A DNA stretch of 64,000 bases from Lysinibacillus xylanilyticus (GCF_001708185.1 NZ_MDDN01000014.1:45443-109442), one strand, 5' to 3'. Counted from the stretch's first letter, positions 36,192 to 44,921 are shown. Numbers and translations are program-made. Notes: a model not told the origin generated them from the letters alone.

Positions 36192-37988
36192 ATGAGAAAA
36201 AAATATTTACTAATGGGATTAATTTATTTAATAGCACCCATATTAGGTGTATATCTAATTGAAGTGTCTACAAGAAATAGTTTTGAGTTAACTAATTTAT
36301 GGATAAACGAAAATGTGCAAATTTTTATTGTTTCTTCTTTATTTTTTTTACTTATCCAGTCTCTAATAGTATCGATTACTAATAATATCTATATTTCAAT
36401 CGTCTTAAGTTATACTCTATTTTACTTTTTGGTTCAAATTAATACTTATAAATTACAGATTTTAGATAACCCATTATTACCTTGGGATATTTTTTTTGTA
36501 AATCAAGTTCTTGATTTGGCACCTGTTATTTATAAAAAAATAAACATTTCATTTACTGTATTTATTATATTTTTAGTCATAGTAGTGTTATTTTTCTTGG
36601 TGAAATATACTAGATTCAGTCTAATGAATGTGACTCAACGTGTATTGTTGTTCTGTATATCAGCATTCTTAGTAGTATTAATAGTAAATTATCCGAATAA
36701 CTATTTCCAAAAAATATTTGATGCAAGCGAAGCCAAATTAATGTCATGGGATCAAAAGGCGACACAAAATAAAAACGGGCTCATACTAGGAATTATTTTA
36801 AACATGCCTAGTGTTATAATTGATAAGCCTAATAATTATTCAAAAGCTAAAGTCGATAATTATGTTCAAAATATTCAAAAAGAAAATGGAAATATCGTTA
36901 GCGACATAAAACCTAATATTGTAATAGTTATGAGCGAGGCATTTTGGGAGTTGAATAATTTAGGAATTGGATACAATTCAACCACCCTTACTCCTACAGT
37001 TGATAAGTTTAAAAAAGGAGAACTCGTATCTCCTACTTTTGGTGGCGGGACAGCAAATACTGAATTCGAGGTTTTAACTGGTTTTTCAATGAACCAGTTA
37101 CCGGGCGGGTCAATCCCCTATCAACAATATATATCAAAGGATATCCCATCTTTAGCAAGTATATTAGGTGAACAGGGCTATAATACTGCAGCTTTACATA
37201 CCTATTTTAAATATTTTTGGAATAGAAATGAAGTTTATTCCCATTTAGGTTTTGATAAGTTTATTGGACTAGAAGATTTAAATGAACAGAAATATTTCGG
37301 TACTTATATAGATGATGCAGTTGTAAATGAATTAATAATAAATGAGGTAAGAGAGAATAAAGAACCTACCTTTATCTATGCAGTAACAATGCAAAATCAT
37401 GGATTATACAGTGATACAAGATATGGTGAAAAAACTTTAAATATAACAAATTCTTATTCAAATGAAACCAACCAGATAATTAATACTTATGGTACAGGTA
37501 CAAATTATTCAGATAATGAATTAAAGGTTTTAATGCAACAGTTAGAAGAATTAAAAGAACCTTCCTTAGTAGTTTTCTTTGGAGATCATTTACCTGCTTT
37601 AGGGGAAGTATATGACGAGCTTGGTTATATTAAGGATATGGATAACAAAACATTAGAAGAAGAATTAAAAATGAAACAAACACCTTTAGTAGTTTGGAAT
37701 AACTATGGTAAACAAATAACAAATTTAAATTCTATTAGTTCATCTTTTCTTCCCTCAAAAATTATAGAATGGGCAGAGTTAAAATCACCTTTATATTTTA
37801 ATTTCTTGAATGATTTTTACGATGAAATTCCTGGATATACTTCATTAGTGAAAGTTAAAAATGATGGAAGCCTTTCGTTAGAAACTCCAGAATCTAAAAA
37901 ATCACTTGAAGAAGTTTATCAAACATTACAGTACGACATGATGTTCGGGGATAGGTATTCAGAGAATGTACTATTTAAAATAGATTAG
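36192..37988 (+). CDS. LtaS-like phosphoglycerol transferase / sulfatase-family membrane enzyme
   Basis: Extracellular polymerase-type enzyme of the lipoteichoic acid synthase family, 598 aa. Five hydrophobic segments at about 5-25, 43-62, 65-82, 120-138 and 150-166, then the sulfatase-fold domain facing outside. The metal ligands and nucleophile are visible: Glu249 in IVIVMSEAFW, Thr287 in FGGGTANTEFEVLTGFS, and Asp-His in VVFFGDHLPALG at about 465. It may polymerise glycerol phosphate or add it to a glycan. LtaS proper has about 640 aa, and this one may be a specialised paralogue. AT-rich compared with ywqA, and alone on the plus strand with its own ribosome site AGGAGGAG. Confidence 0.9.
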   Translation: MRKKYLLMGLIYLIAPILGVYLIEVSTRNSFELTNLWINENVQIFIVSSLFFLLIQSLIVSITNNIYISIVLSYTLFYFLVQINTYKLQILDNPLLPWDIFFVNQVLDLAPVIYKKINISFTVFIIFLVIVVLFFLVKYTRFSLMNVTQRVLLFCISAFLVVLIVNYPNNYFQKIFDASEAKLMSWDQKATQNKNGLILGIILNMPSVIIDKPNNYSKAKVDNYVQNIQKENGNIVSDIKPNIVIVMSEAFWELNNLGIGYNSTTLTPTVDKFKKGELVSPTFGGGTANTEFEVLTGFSMNQLPGGSIPYQQYISKDIPSLASILGEQGYNTAALHTYFKYFWNRNEVYSHLGFDKFIGLEDLNEQKYFGTYIDDAVVNELIINEVRENKEPTFIYAVTMQNHGLYSDTRYGEKTLNITNSYSNETNQIINTYGTGTNYSDNELKVLMQQLEELKEPSLVVFFGDHLPALGEVYDELGYIKDMDNKTLEEELKMKQTPLVVWNNYGKQITNLNSISSSFLPSKIIEWAELKSPLYFNFLNDFYDEIPGYTSLVKVKNDGSLSLETPESKKSLEEVYQTLQYDMMFGDRYSENVLFKID

Positions 37989-38037
37989 TTGTTCCCTATT
38001 ATTCAGTAACTATACGTAAATACAGATATCAAATATT

Positions 38038-38071
38038 AAAAAAGTGTCCTCTTTGGATGCTTTTTCTTTTT
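38038..38071 (+). terminator. Terminator of the LtaS-like gene
   Basis: Stem AAAAAGTGTCC / GGATGCTTTTT (two G-U pairs, loop TCTTT), then TTTCTTTT. Confidence 0.8.
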
Positions 38072-38709
38072 ACCTGAAAGGATGTGAGCTAATGAAATAC
38101 AGGTCAGTTGGTGTTCAGGAATGCTAATCGTTACAAGCGGAAACTAAACAGAACCACTTATACAATTTTATATTTCTAATGGAGCAAGAGGTAAATGGGT
38201 TGTTACAAATTTCATTTACCTCTTTAAACGTTCAAAATAATCCAGCGCATAGTCTTTTACTAAAAGAGTCTGTTATTGCAGTAAGAAACTACCATTATAG
38301 AGTTAAGCAGTTATAAGCAAAACGATTATCCAAAACAGTTACAGCAATATCTACTTTTTTTTATTTAAATGACAAGCAACAAAATAATATTTTTTGCGGT
38401 ACACGTATATACATGCTTCTCCATTTGCAAATCTATTTATCATGAATTGGATCAGCTTCACGTTTACCAAATTTATTCTCATAAGCTGACGTATAATCCA
38501 TTCGCGCCATAACCTTCGATATATATCTTTAATTTTGTTGTATTTACATTCTTTGATAATGATTTTGAAAGTTATAACCATAGCGATATTGAGTTAGTTG
38601 ATCTTTATGCGCAGGGCCGCTCCCTTTTCGTAGATATTTATCCTTTGGCGCGGATCTCCACTTTCACGTTTAAGTATTCACCTTCATATCAGCGGTGTTC
38701 AGCTAATGC
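38072..38709. other. Degenerate intergenic region
   Basis: About 640 bases without an intact gene. It contains a ribosome-site-led stub at 38093 reading MKYRSVGVQEC then a stop, a hairpin AAGAGGTAAATG / CATTTACCTCTT at 38186-38224, a 25-codon frame on the minus strand (listed separately), and at about 38690 a single copy of ATCAGCGGTGTTC, the core of the tandem array at 28 kb. It looks like decayed genes plus repeat debris. Confidence 0.5.
38433..38510 (-). CDS. Possible small protein, 25 aa
   Basis: Reads MARMDYTSAYENKFGKREAD then five residues ending HDK. The composition is protein-like (charged and aromatic residues, no rare pattern), but the possible GAAGG site is two bases from the first ATG and eleven from the second. 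It could be a small gene or the end of a decayed one. A longer overlapping frame at 38351-38581 looks random. Confidence 0.25.
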   Translation of the reverse strand: MARMDYTSAYENKFGKREADPIHDK

Positions 38710-38746
38710 AAAAAAGAGTGTTCCATGTTGGAAGCACTCTTTTTTT
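38710..38746 (-). terminator. Terminator of the lipoprotein gene
   Basis: Arms AAAAAAGAGTG and CACTCTTTTTTT with an additional inner stem TTCCA/TGGAA; T tract on both strands, directly after the stop. Confidence 0.85.
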
Positions 38747-38748
38747 AT

Positions 38749-39174
38749 TTATCGCGTATTCATGTTGTTATTCTCACGAACGTCTACTTTTTCTTCAACG
38801 ACTTTTTCTTTAATGACATTACCATTTCTATCTACGCCGTTAGCATTTGGAACGTTGTTGTAACCATTTGTACCATTTAAGTCAGTGTTTGTTCCTGGTG
38901 TTGTTGTTCCTGGTGTTGTTGTTCCTGGTGCTGTTGTTCTTGGTACAGTTGTTCCTGGTGTTGTAGCTTCAGGCATAACAGTACCATTCACGTCACGATT
39001 GTAAACGTCATGTTTTCTAGCTGGCTCTACAACGTCTTCGACTTTATCAACACCTCGTTGAACGTCGTTCTTTACATTCTCCGCTGGTCTCTCTTCAACT
39101 GCTTTATTTCCCCAGTTACATCCTCCAAGGAATACAGTAGCAAGAATGATGGCTAAAAATGACATTTTCCACAT
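38749..39174 (-). CDS. Small lipoprotein with a Thr-Pro-Gly repeat
   Basis: 141 aa. Signal sequence with lipobox LGGC at about residues 16-19, so the protein is probably lipid-anchored outside the membrane. After a charged helical stretch (about 25-60, DVQRGVDKVEDVVEPAR) comes a low-complexity region with repeated TTPGT units (about 72-95), then an Asn-rich segment and a charged tail VEEKVDVRENN. No known family. The AAGGAGG site fits the ATG. The repeats may be a flexible spacer; a spore-envelope or wall location is possible but not shown. Confidence 0.8.
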   Translation of the reverse strand: MWKMSFLAIILATVFLGGCNWGNKAVEERPAENVKNDVQRGVDKVEDVVEPARKHDVYNRDVNGTVMPEATTPGTTVPRTTAPGTTTPGTTTPGTNTDLNGTNGYNNVPNANGVDRNGNVIKEKVVEEKVDVRENNNMNTR

Positions 39175-39282
39175 TAAAAAAACCTCCTTTCATGGGTGCT
39201 ATGTCAGCAAATACAATAGGTGCATTTGTGATCCTACATAGATTGCCCAGGAAAAGAGGGAACTATCCGATTTTCGTAAAAA

Positions 39283-39666
39283 CTATTTTTGTTTTTCTTT
39301 TAACAATTGTTCAATGTACGCTGCTTCAGCTTTACAGTTGTAGCTATAATTTGTACCTAGCTCTTTTTGCAAGGCCTCAATTGTTTCGATTTGCTTAGCC
39401 GTTGGTTCTTCATTTAAAATTTTTGCAATTACTTCATCGATTTTCTGCGCCATTTCTTCATGGAATTCAGTACTCATCAAAACATCTGCTGGGATTTTTT
39501 CGATCCATGCGGCATTTTCTTGAAAATAAGTTTGCCAGCTAGCAATGAAGTCTTCCATAGAAAAACGCTCTTCTTTCCAATCAATACTTGTTAAGTATGA
39601 TTCAAAAGATGTTGAAATCGAACGCGTAATGCTAATTTTAACACCTGAAGACAATTCCTTATACAT
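39283..39666 (-). CDS. Hypothetical protein, 127 aa
   Basis: Not recognised. Soluble and mainly helical, with the sequence MYKELSSGVKISITRSIS at the start, and an acidic C-terminal half (HEEMAQKIDEVIAKILNEEP) ending in EQLLKEKQK. A clear AGGAGG site lies eight bases before the ATG. It has no membrane or secretion signal. It stands alone between the lipoprotein gene and fabZ. About 160 bases of AT-rich non-coding sequence lie on its upstream side. Confidence 0.75.
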   Translation of the reverse strand: MYKELSSGVKISITRSISTSFESYLTSIDWKEERFSMEDFIASWQTYFQENAAWIEKIPADVLMSTEFHEEMAQKIDEVIAKILNEEPTAKQIETIEALQKELGTNYSYNCKAEAAYIEQLLKEKQK

Positions 39667-39828
39667 CTATATAATCCTCCTACGTTTTAAAAAAACCTAA
39701 AATTACATGTATTTCAAATTTCAATCGTTATATGCTATCGCATTTTAAGAACTTAATTAATCTATTAATTAACAGTAAGGTCATTATTCGACATAGTTAT
39801 TTTATATCTTTTAACCTATAATTGCAAA

Positions 39829-40272
39829 TTACGCCTGTTTTGGCTGCTCAGGTCCAATAGCAAATAGAATATCAGCTTCACATACTAGCTCTCCATCGAC
39901 TGTTGCCACACCGTGACCTTTGCCCATTACTCCACGTAGTTTCACGAATTCTACTTCTAATCGAAGTTGATCTCCTGGTACTACTTGACGCTTGAAACGA
40001 CAATTATCAATACCTGTCAAGAAAGCTAGACGACCTTTGAATTCATCTGCATTTAATAATGCTACTCCACCAACTTGTGCTAGCGCCTCTACAATTAAAA
40101 CGCCTGGCATTACTGGGTAGCCTGGGAAATGCCCATTAAAAAAGTCCTCGTTCATAGAGACGTTTTTTAAACCGACTGCACGCTTACCTTCTTCTAATTC
40201 AACAATACGATCAACAAATAAAAATGGATATCGATGTGGTAAAATTGCTTGAATTTGCTCTGCTGTTAACAT
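39829..40272 (-). CDS. fabZ: 3-hydroxyacyl-ACP dehydratase
   Basis: Dehydrates 3-hydroxyacyl-ACP in type II fatty acid synthesis. Hot-dog fold with the catalytic histidine in [13 protein letters not shown] and the glutamate in [11 protein letters not shown]. The start at 40272 ([19 protein letters not shown]) has a GGGGGAAAAG site and matches the family; the frame extends 14 codons further upstream without support. 147 aa is normal. Downstream of epuA and the flagellar flhO-flhP pair, as in other Bacillales. Confidence 0.95.
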   Translation of the reverse strand: MLTAEQIQAILPHRYPFLFVDRIVELEEGKRAVGLKNVSMNEDFFNGHFPGYPVMPGVLIVEALAQVGGVALLNADEFKGRLAFLTGIDNCRFKRQVVPGDQLRLEVEFVKLRGVMGKGHGVATVDGELVCEADILFAIGPEQPKQA

Positions 40273-40396
40273 TTCTTTTCCCCCTAAATATCGATTTCGC
40301 CTTGGCGTTTTCACAGGATGAGTTCCTCTATTCAGTAGCTGCCTACTGGTAGAAGATCAATAAATATGTAAACATAAAGTATGGTAAAGAATAATA

Positions 40397-40681
40397 TTAT
40401 TCTTTACCATTCATAATATCAAATATATGCTGCCATGTTTCAGTTTTGAAAACATCCATGGCATTACCTGAACCAATAACACTATAGCCAACTATTGCAC
40501 CTACAATTGCGGCTACAACGATTAAGATGAGAACAAGTACAACGCGTAGCCAAATCGGAATCAGCCGTATTTGCACCCATCGAATCCCTCGTTGCTCTCC
40601 ATTTGAGCTTTGTTCCTTCTCTTCTGGTGGCGTATCGGTTTCTTGTGTCGGCACAGAACGTCGACGTGAATCGTTTGTCAT
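40397..40681 (-). CDS. EpuA-family small membrane protein (annotated as RNA polymerase beta-subunit-like)
   Basis: 94 aa with a disordered polar N-terminal third (Thr, Glu, Gln rich), a single membrane segment at about residues 46-70 (IWLRVVLVLILIVVAAIVGA) and a short outer tail VFKTETWQHIFDIM. This is the pattern of the EpuA/PF11772 family, commonly but misleadingly named DNA-directed RNA polymerase subunit beta. The GAGGAG site precedes the ATG. Its constant position between flhP and fabZ suggests a role in envelope biology; the function is unknown. Confidence 0.85.
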   Translation of the reverse strand: MTNDSRRRSVPTQETDTPPEEKEQSSNGEQRGIRWVQIRLIPIWLRVVLVLILIVVAAIVGAIVGYSVIGSGNAMDVFKTETWQHIFDIMNGKE

Positions 40682-40728
40682 AAATTGTACTCCTCTTCAT
40701 TCCTTACTAAACAGTATGAACGGATTTA

Positions 40729-41568
40729 CTATCGAATACCATTAATGAGCCCAAGCATTTGGTCTGCTAAAGTTACCGCTCTTGCATTGAATTGATAAGA
40801 ACGCTGCGTTTGGATTAAATCCGTCATTTCTTTTGAAAGATTTACATTTGACATTTCTAACGCACCGTTTTGCATGCCAATTTGCTGACGATTTGCTCCT
40901 TGTAATTCAGTGACAACTTCAGCTTGTGTATATCCAAGCTGAGCGAGGTTATTCGGTAATGCAACATAAGAGCCAGAAATATGCTCCATTAGCTGTGGCT
41001 TTTGAAATTCTGTCACTGCTAAATCAGTACGAATAATATCCCCATTCGGCTCAGTTGCCTCTAAAACGCCGCCATTGCGTACAGCGATACTTTTCACATT
41101 ACTTGGTAATGTAATAGCTTGTCCTGTTGAATCTGCCAATGGATATCCATCTGCATTTACAACCATTACTGTTCCATTATCTAATGGTGACAAATAAAAG
41201 TCACCTTGACGAGTATACACTGTTTTTGTGCCATTTTCACCATCTGGCATCAAAATATTGAAATATTGCTTCGGTTTTGTGAAAGCAAAATCAAGATCGC
41301 GATCTGTTGTTTGTAGGGAACCTTGCTTGTGATTTGATTGGATTTGTCCAAGCATGGCACCTGCACCATAACGGATGCCAAGTGGTGATTGTCGGTCAGC
41401 ACGATCTTGTTTATCATTATTAAATTGCTGATAAAGCAGTTCATTGAATGTAGCTTCTTGTGTTTTGTAGCCAAGTGTATTGCTATTGGCAATGTTATTA
41501 CTAATTGTATCTAGTTTATGTTGTAATTGCCCCATTGTATTTGTTGCAGTAATCATTGTACGTAGCAT
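40729..41568 (-). CDS. flhP: Flagellar hook-basal body rod protein FlhP
   Basis: Probable distal rod-type protein, secreted through the flagellar export gate. N-terminus MLRTMITATNTMGQLQHKLD with DTISNNIANSNTLGYK, the rod-protein signature; C-terminus ALEMSNVNLSKEMTDLIQTQ and RSYQFNARAVTLADQM, the conserved pairing helix. 279 aa from the ATG at 41568, which follows GGAGG; the two codons before it come from a TTG. Directly downstream of flhO, with a gap of 24 bases, so co-transcribed. Confidence 0.93.
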   Translation of the reverse strand: MLRTMITATNTMGQLQHKLDTISNNIANSNTLGYKTQEATFNELLYQQFNNDKQDRADRQSPLGIRYGAGAMLGQIQSNHKQGSLQTTDRDLDFAFTKPKQYFNILMPDGENGTKTVYTRQGDFYLSPLDNGTVMVVNADGYPLADSTGQAITLPSNVKSIAVRNGGVLEATEPNGDIIRTDLAVTEFQKPQLMEHISGSYVALPNNLAQLGYTQAEVVTELQGANRQQIGMQNGALEMSNVNLSKEMTDLIQTQRSYQFNARAVTLADQMLGLINGIR

Positions 41569-41592
41569 GATCAAACGCCTCCTGTTCGCCTA

Positions 41593-42426
41593 TTATACTT
41601 TACCGATTTCGTTGACAGCCTTTTCCATGCTACGATCATAAGCCTGTAACACTTTTTGGTTAGCTTCGAAAGCACGATATGCTGTCATTAAATCTGTCAT
41701 GGTGCGACTAGAATCTACGTTTGAGCCTTCTAGATAATTTTGACGCAATGTAAAGGATACGCCATTCGCTCCGTAAGCTGTCGGTAAGTCTTCACCGTTT
41801 GCTGTTCGAATTAAACCATTATCCTGTTTACGTAGCGTGTTCGGATTCGCCGCAAATGATACACCAACACGTGCTACTTGCTGATCATTAACATAAATTG
41901 CCCCGTTCTCATCTAGGCGGAAATCATCATTCGGTAGCTGAATGCGTTGACCTCTGTCTGATAGCACATACAACCCTTGTGGATTTACTAAATAGCCTTG
42001 ACCATCTAAAGTAAAATTCCCGTTGCGTGTATATGCCTCGCCACCATCCGGATGTGCTAAACGGAAGAAAATAGATCCCGAGACGCCATCATCATTTTGT
42101 GGTAAGTTTCCATCAATCAAAGCCATATCTGTCGTGAAATCAGTGTTGTAAATTTGGCCTTGTATGTAGTTGGGCAATGTTTCTTGCATATAAATCCCTG
42201 TATTTAATGCTCCAACTTGACTCATATATTGAGAGCCAGCTTGTTGATTGGCAGGTGCATTCGTTTTTCCTACACTTGACATGAGCATATCAGGAAATGA
42301 GCGAATTGTTGATTGGTCTGCCTTAAACCCTGGTGTATTCGCATTTGATAAGTTATTAGTTAGTAGCTCTGTTCTTCTTTGTTGTGCAATCATTCCAGTT
42401 GCAACTGTATAAAATCCTTTAAACAA
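41593..42426 (-). CDS. flhO: Flagellar hook-basal body rod protein FlhO
   Basis: Partner of FlhP, probably another distal rod component. N-terminus FKGFYTVATGMIAQQRRTEL with NNLSNANTPGFKAD; C-terminus EGSNVDSSRTMTDLMTAYRA and FEANQKVLQAYDRSMEKA. The start is taken as the TTG at 42426 because AGAGGTG lies six bases upstream; a GTG at 42435 is also in frame. About 277 aa. It lies 21 bases downstream of mbl, as in B. subtilis, linking cell shape and flagellar assembly in one unit. Confidence 0.93.
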   Translation of the reverse strand: MFKGFYTVATGMIAQQRRTELLTNNLSNANTPGFKADQSTIRSFPDMLMSSVGKTNAPANQQAGSQYMSQVGALNTGIYMQETLPNYIQGQIYNTDFTTDMALIDGNLPQNDDGVSGSIFFRLAHPDGGEAYTRNGNFTLDGQGYLVNPQGLYVLSDRGQRIQLPNDDFRLDENGAIYVNDQQVARVGVSFAANPNTLRKQDNGLIRTANGEDLPTAYGANGVSFTLRQNYLEGSNVDSSRTMTDLMTAYRAFEANQKVLQAYDRSMEKAVNEIGKV

Positions 42427-42446
42427 AGGAATCACCTCTTAAATTT

Positions 42447-43442
42447 TTATAAGGATGCGGGCACTCGATCAATATTTTCAAGCATAATGCCTGTTCCAAT
42501 TGCTACACAATCCATAGGGTGCTCTGCAATGAACACAGGTACCTTTAACTCTTCTATTAATAGCTGGTCCATTCCATGTAGTAATGCTCCACCGCCAGTA
42601 ATAATGACCCCACGATCAATTATATCAGCTGATAGTTCTGGTGGCGTTTTTTCTAAAACATTTTTTGCAGATTGGACAATCATAGCAACCGATTCATGTA
42701 ATGCACGTTCAATCTCCTCAGAGTGAATTTCTATTGTACGTGGTAGACCTGTCACCATGTCACGACCACGAATATCCATTGAATCGTTTCTCGCGCCCTT
42801 AAAGACTGTACCAATTGTGATTTTTATTGCTTCTGCAGTACGTTCACCAATTAGCAATTTATATTCTTTTTTAATATATTGTAAAATATCATTATCAAAA
42901 ACGTCTCCTGCAACCTTAATGGATTCGCTCGTTACAATATCACCCATTGATAGAACTGCTACATCTGTTGTTCCACCGCCAATATCGACTACCATATTAC
43001 CACTAGGTTGGAATATATCCATGCCTGCACCAATTGCAGCAACTTTTGGTTCTTCTTCTAAGTAAACTTTTTTTCCACCTGATTTTTCTGCAGCTTCGCG
43101 AATAGCTTTTTGCTCAACACTAGTAATGTTTGTTGGACAGCAAATTAAAATACGTGGTTTCGCTAAAAATCCTTTTACATCTAATTTATTGATGAAATGT
43201 CTTAGCATAGCTTCTGTAACATCAAAATCCGCAATAACACCATCTCGTAATGGGCGAATTGCAGTTATATTTCCTGGCGTACGCCCTACCATTTGGCGAG
43301 CCTCTTCCCCTACCGCTAATACCTTATTAGTTTTTTTATCAATCGCCACTACTGATGGTTCATTTAAGACGATTCCTTTGCCTTTAACGTGTATTAATAC
43401 GTTCGCAGTTCCTAAGTCAATGCCAATATCTTTCGAAAACAT
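42447..43442 (-). CDS. mbl: MreB-like cytoskeletal protein Mbl
   Basis: Actin-like filament protein that guides lateral wall synthesis at the membrane. Phosphate-1 loop DIGIDLGTANVLIHVKG, the phosphate-2 region MVVDIGGGTTDVAVLSMG, and adenosine loop GGGALLHGMDQLL. 331 aa from the ATG at 43442, with GGAAGGAG upstream; the upstream ten codons are not supported. The family (MreB, Mbl, MreBH) is certain; Mbl is chosen because of the fixed order spoIIID-mbl-flhO-flhP. Confidence 0.95.
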   Translation of the reverse strand: MFSKDIGIDLGTANVLIHVKGKGIVLNEPSVVAIDKKTNKVLAVGEEARQMVGRTPGNITAIRPLRDGVIADFDVTEAMLRHFINKLDVKGFLAKPRILICCPTNITSVEQKAIREAAEKSGGKKVYLEEEPKVAAIGAGMDIFQPSGNMVVDIGGGTTDVAVLSMGDIVTSESIKVAGDVFDNDILQYIKKEYKLLIGERTAEAIKITIGTVFKGARNDSMDIRGRDMVTGLPRTIEIHSEEIERALHESVAMIVQSAKNVLEKTPPELSADIIDRGVIITGGGALLHGMDQLLIEELKVPVFIAEHPMDCVAIGTGIMLENIDRVPASL

Positions 43443-43650
43443 TTTATAATTTCTCCTTCCCGCCAGTTCCAACTACATAACGTTCATTTTATCTGTTTAT
43501 CTAGAATATTTTATCATATTTCATTGGTAATTTCACCTAATTTTAGTGAACGGAACGGTTTTGTTTCAATTATATGAACAGTCATAGAAAAGAAGAAATC
43601 GTTTTAGCAATCTTTTATATGGTTTCTTATTTGTTTTGGCTCATCACAAT

Positions 43651-44094
43651 AACGTGAGGTTGATTTCCGTTCCGGCTGGGCGCTTTGTCGCTGACGCTTC
43701 GCTTTCGCGCAGTTAAACATTTGTTGCTGTCGCCTCGCTTTCGCGCAGTTAAACATTTGTTGCTGTCGCCTCGCTTTCGCGCAGTTAAACATTTGTTGCT
43801 GTCGCCTCGCTTTCGCGCAGAGCAAAGCTTCCTGGGGGCGTCCTATGAGTCGCTTTTGTTGTTACTGTCGCTTCGCTTTCGCGCAGAAAACATCCGCTTC
43901 GCTGTAGGGTCTCGTGCCTACAGATGTTTTTTGCGCGAAAGCGTAGTGCTAACGTAGCGGCAGCAGCACCGATGTTGATCACGAAGGCGTTATCACAGGA
44001 CGTGATGCTCTTAGCCTTCGTTCCTCTACCGCTGATTCCCAAGGAGTCGCTCAGCCCCCACTCCAATCAACTTATAAACATTGCATACGTTTTA
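43651..44094. repeat. Enlarged dispersed palindromic element with internal 36-bp tandem array
   Basis: Starts AACGTGAGGTTGATTTCCG and ends AATCAACTTATAAACATTGC, the same ends as a smaller copy at 46687-46777. Inside are 3.5 copies of a 36-bp unit (43695-43820), a hairpin with 21-base arms around CGCTTTCGCGCA (43874-43943, one mismatch-level change), and another stem ACGAAGGC / GCCTTCGT (43981-44021). GC content is well above the flanks. The three overlapping reading frames here only reflect the array and are not genes. Confidence 0.8.
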
Positions 44095-44114
44095 AAAATA
44101 TGTAGAAAATGAAA

Positions 44115-44452
44115 GTGGCTGGGACAAAACTGGTCAAAACTTTAAAAAGCAAGATAAATCAATTTAGAACGTTGATTTCTCGCGTTTTTTGGTGTTGAGT
44201 TTTTAAATTTTGCGTAAAAAAATATACTTATGTCATAAGAGACGTAAATGATCAGTGCGGTCAGAGAGTGTTGCATGAAGGTAGATGTCGATATTTTTCA
44301 AAAGTTGGTTGATAAATCGATAAAGTTGGTCGATAAAACAATCAAAAGTTCTCGACAAATCTCAAAACTGCAGCTCATTAAAGATTTTTGTCGCTGCTGT
44401 TGCGCTCCGCTCCACTTTCGCTGCAGAAAAATGAGGTTTTGTCTCAACCTCC
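44115..44452. repeat. Inverted-repeat-bounded element ending in GGGACAAAAC
   Basis: Left end GTGGCTGGGACAAAAC (44115-44130) and right end GAGGTTTTGTCTCAACC (44433-44449) are partly inverted copies sharing GACAAAAC. The 300-base interior has no gene. Similar GGCTGGGACAAAA ends are common in intergenic sequence of Firmicutes. It lies immediately beyond the enlarged palindromic element and before the spoIIID stop. Confidence 0.55.
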
Positions 44453-44479
44453 CTGGGCAAACAAAAAAAGAACGAATCA

Positions 44480-44737
44480 TTATTGACTCGCTCTTTCTTT
44501 CCACTTGTTTTTTGTTGCCTCTCCTCCACGAATATGACGTACGGCCTTATGATAGGCGAGAATTTCTTTCACTTGCTCAGCTAATCCTTCATGAATTGTT
44601 GGCAATCGCTCTGTTAAATCTTTGTGCACCGTACTTTTTGAATAACCTGTCATTTTCGCGAGGACACGCACAGTTTCACGCGTCTCAATCAATAATTCAC
44701 CGAGGCGTATGCAGCGCTTCCGAATGTGCTCGTGCAC
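44480..44737 (-). CDS. spoIIID: Sporulation transcription regulator SpoIIID
   Basis: DNA-binding regulator of mother-cell genes that modifies SigE-dependent transcription. Helix-turn-helix MTGYSKSTVHKDLTERLP and the conserved EILAYHKAVRHIRGGEATK stretch identify it. The start is GTG at 44737 (protein reads M-HEHIRKRCIRLGE), with AAAGGA eight bases upstream; six further in-frame codons exist from another GTG at 44755 but do not match the family. 85 aa compared with 93 in B. subtilis. A short leader ORF precedes it, as in B. subtilis. Confidence 0.95.
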   Translation of the reverse strand: MHEHIRKRCIRLGELLIETRETVRVLAKMTGYSKSTVHKDLTERLPTIHEGLAEQVKEILAYHKAVRHIRGGEATKNKWKERASQ

Positions 44738-44761
44738 GTTCTTCGTCCTTTCCACACAATT

Positions 44762-44800
44762 TCACAAAATGGCGTTGGCATCAGATGCACGTCTGCGCAT
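44762..44800 (-). CDS. usd-like leader ORF upstream of spoIIID
   Basis: Twelve codons, MRRRASDANAIL, with an AAGGTGAAGAA ribosome site and a TGA that lies 24 bases before the spoIIID GTG. In B. subtilis a short upstream ORF (usd) must be translated for spoIIID to be translated efficiently. The position, ribosome site and closeness fit the same arrangement, but this peptide is shorter and its sequence need not be conserved. Confidence 0.5.
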   Translation of the reverse strand: MRRRASDANAIL

Positions 44801-44921
44801 TTCTTCACCTTATGTGAGGACAAAGCTATTCAGAACACATTTTACATTTTCACGATAAAATACTGATTTTTTATGCAATTTTTAGTATTTATTTTTCTCT
44901 TTTAAATACTGTATTAAGGAT

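Noticed and set aside
36005..36262. 85-codon frame overlapping the start of the LtaS-like gene
   Set aside because: No ribosome site, random composition, and it overlaps a well-supported start with AGGAGGAG.
38351..38581. 76-codon minus-strand frame
   Set aside because: Residue pattern looks random; another frame in the same stretch is more protein-like, and no ribosome site is present.
43604..44066. Three overlapping reading frames on both strands near 43.6-44.1 kb
   Set aside because: They consist of the 36-bp repeat (period a multiple of three) and have no ribosome sites or non-repeat domains.
44248..44817. 189-codon plus-strand frame across the spoIIID region
   Set aside because: It is opposite spoIIID and the inverted-repeat element, without a ribosome site or family resemblance.
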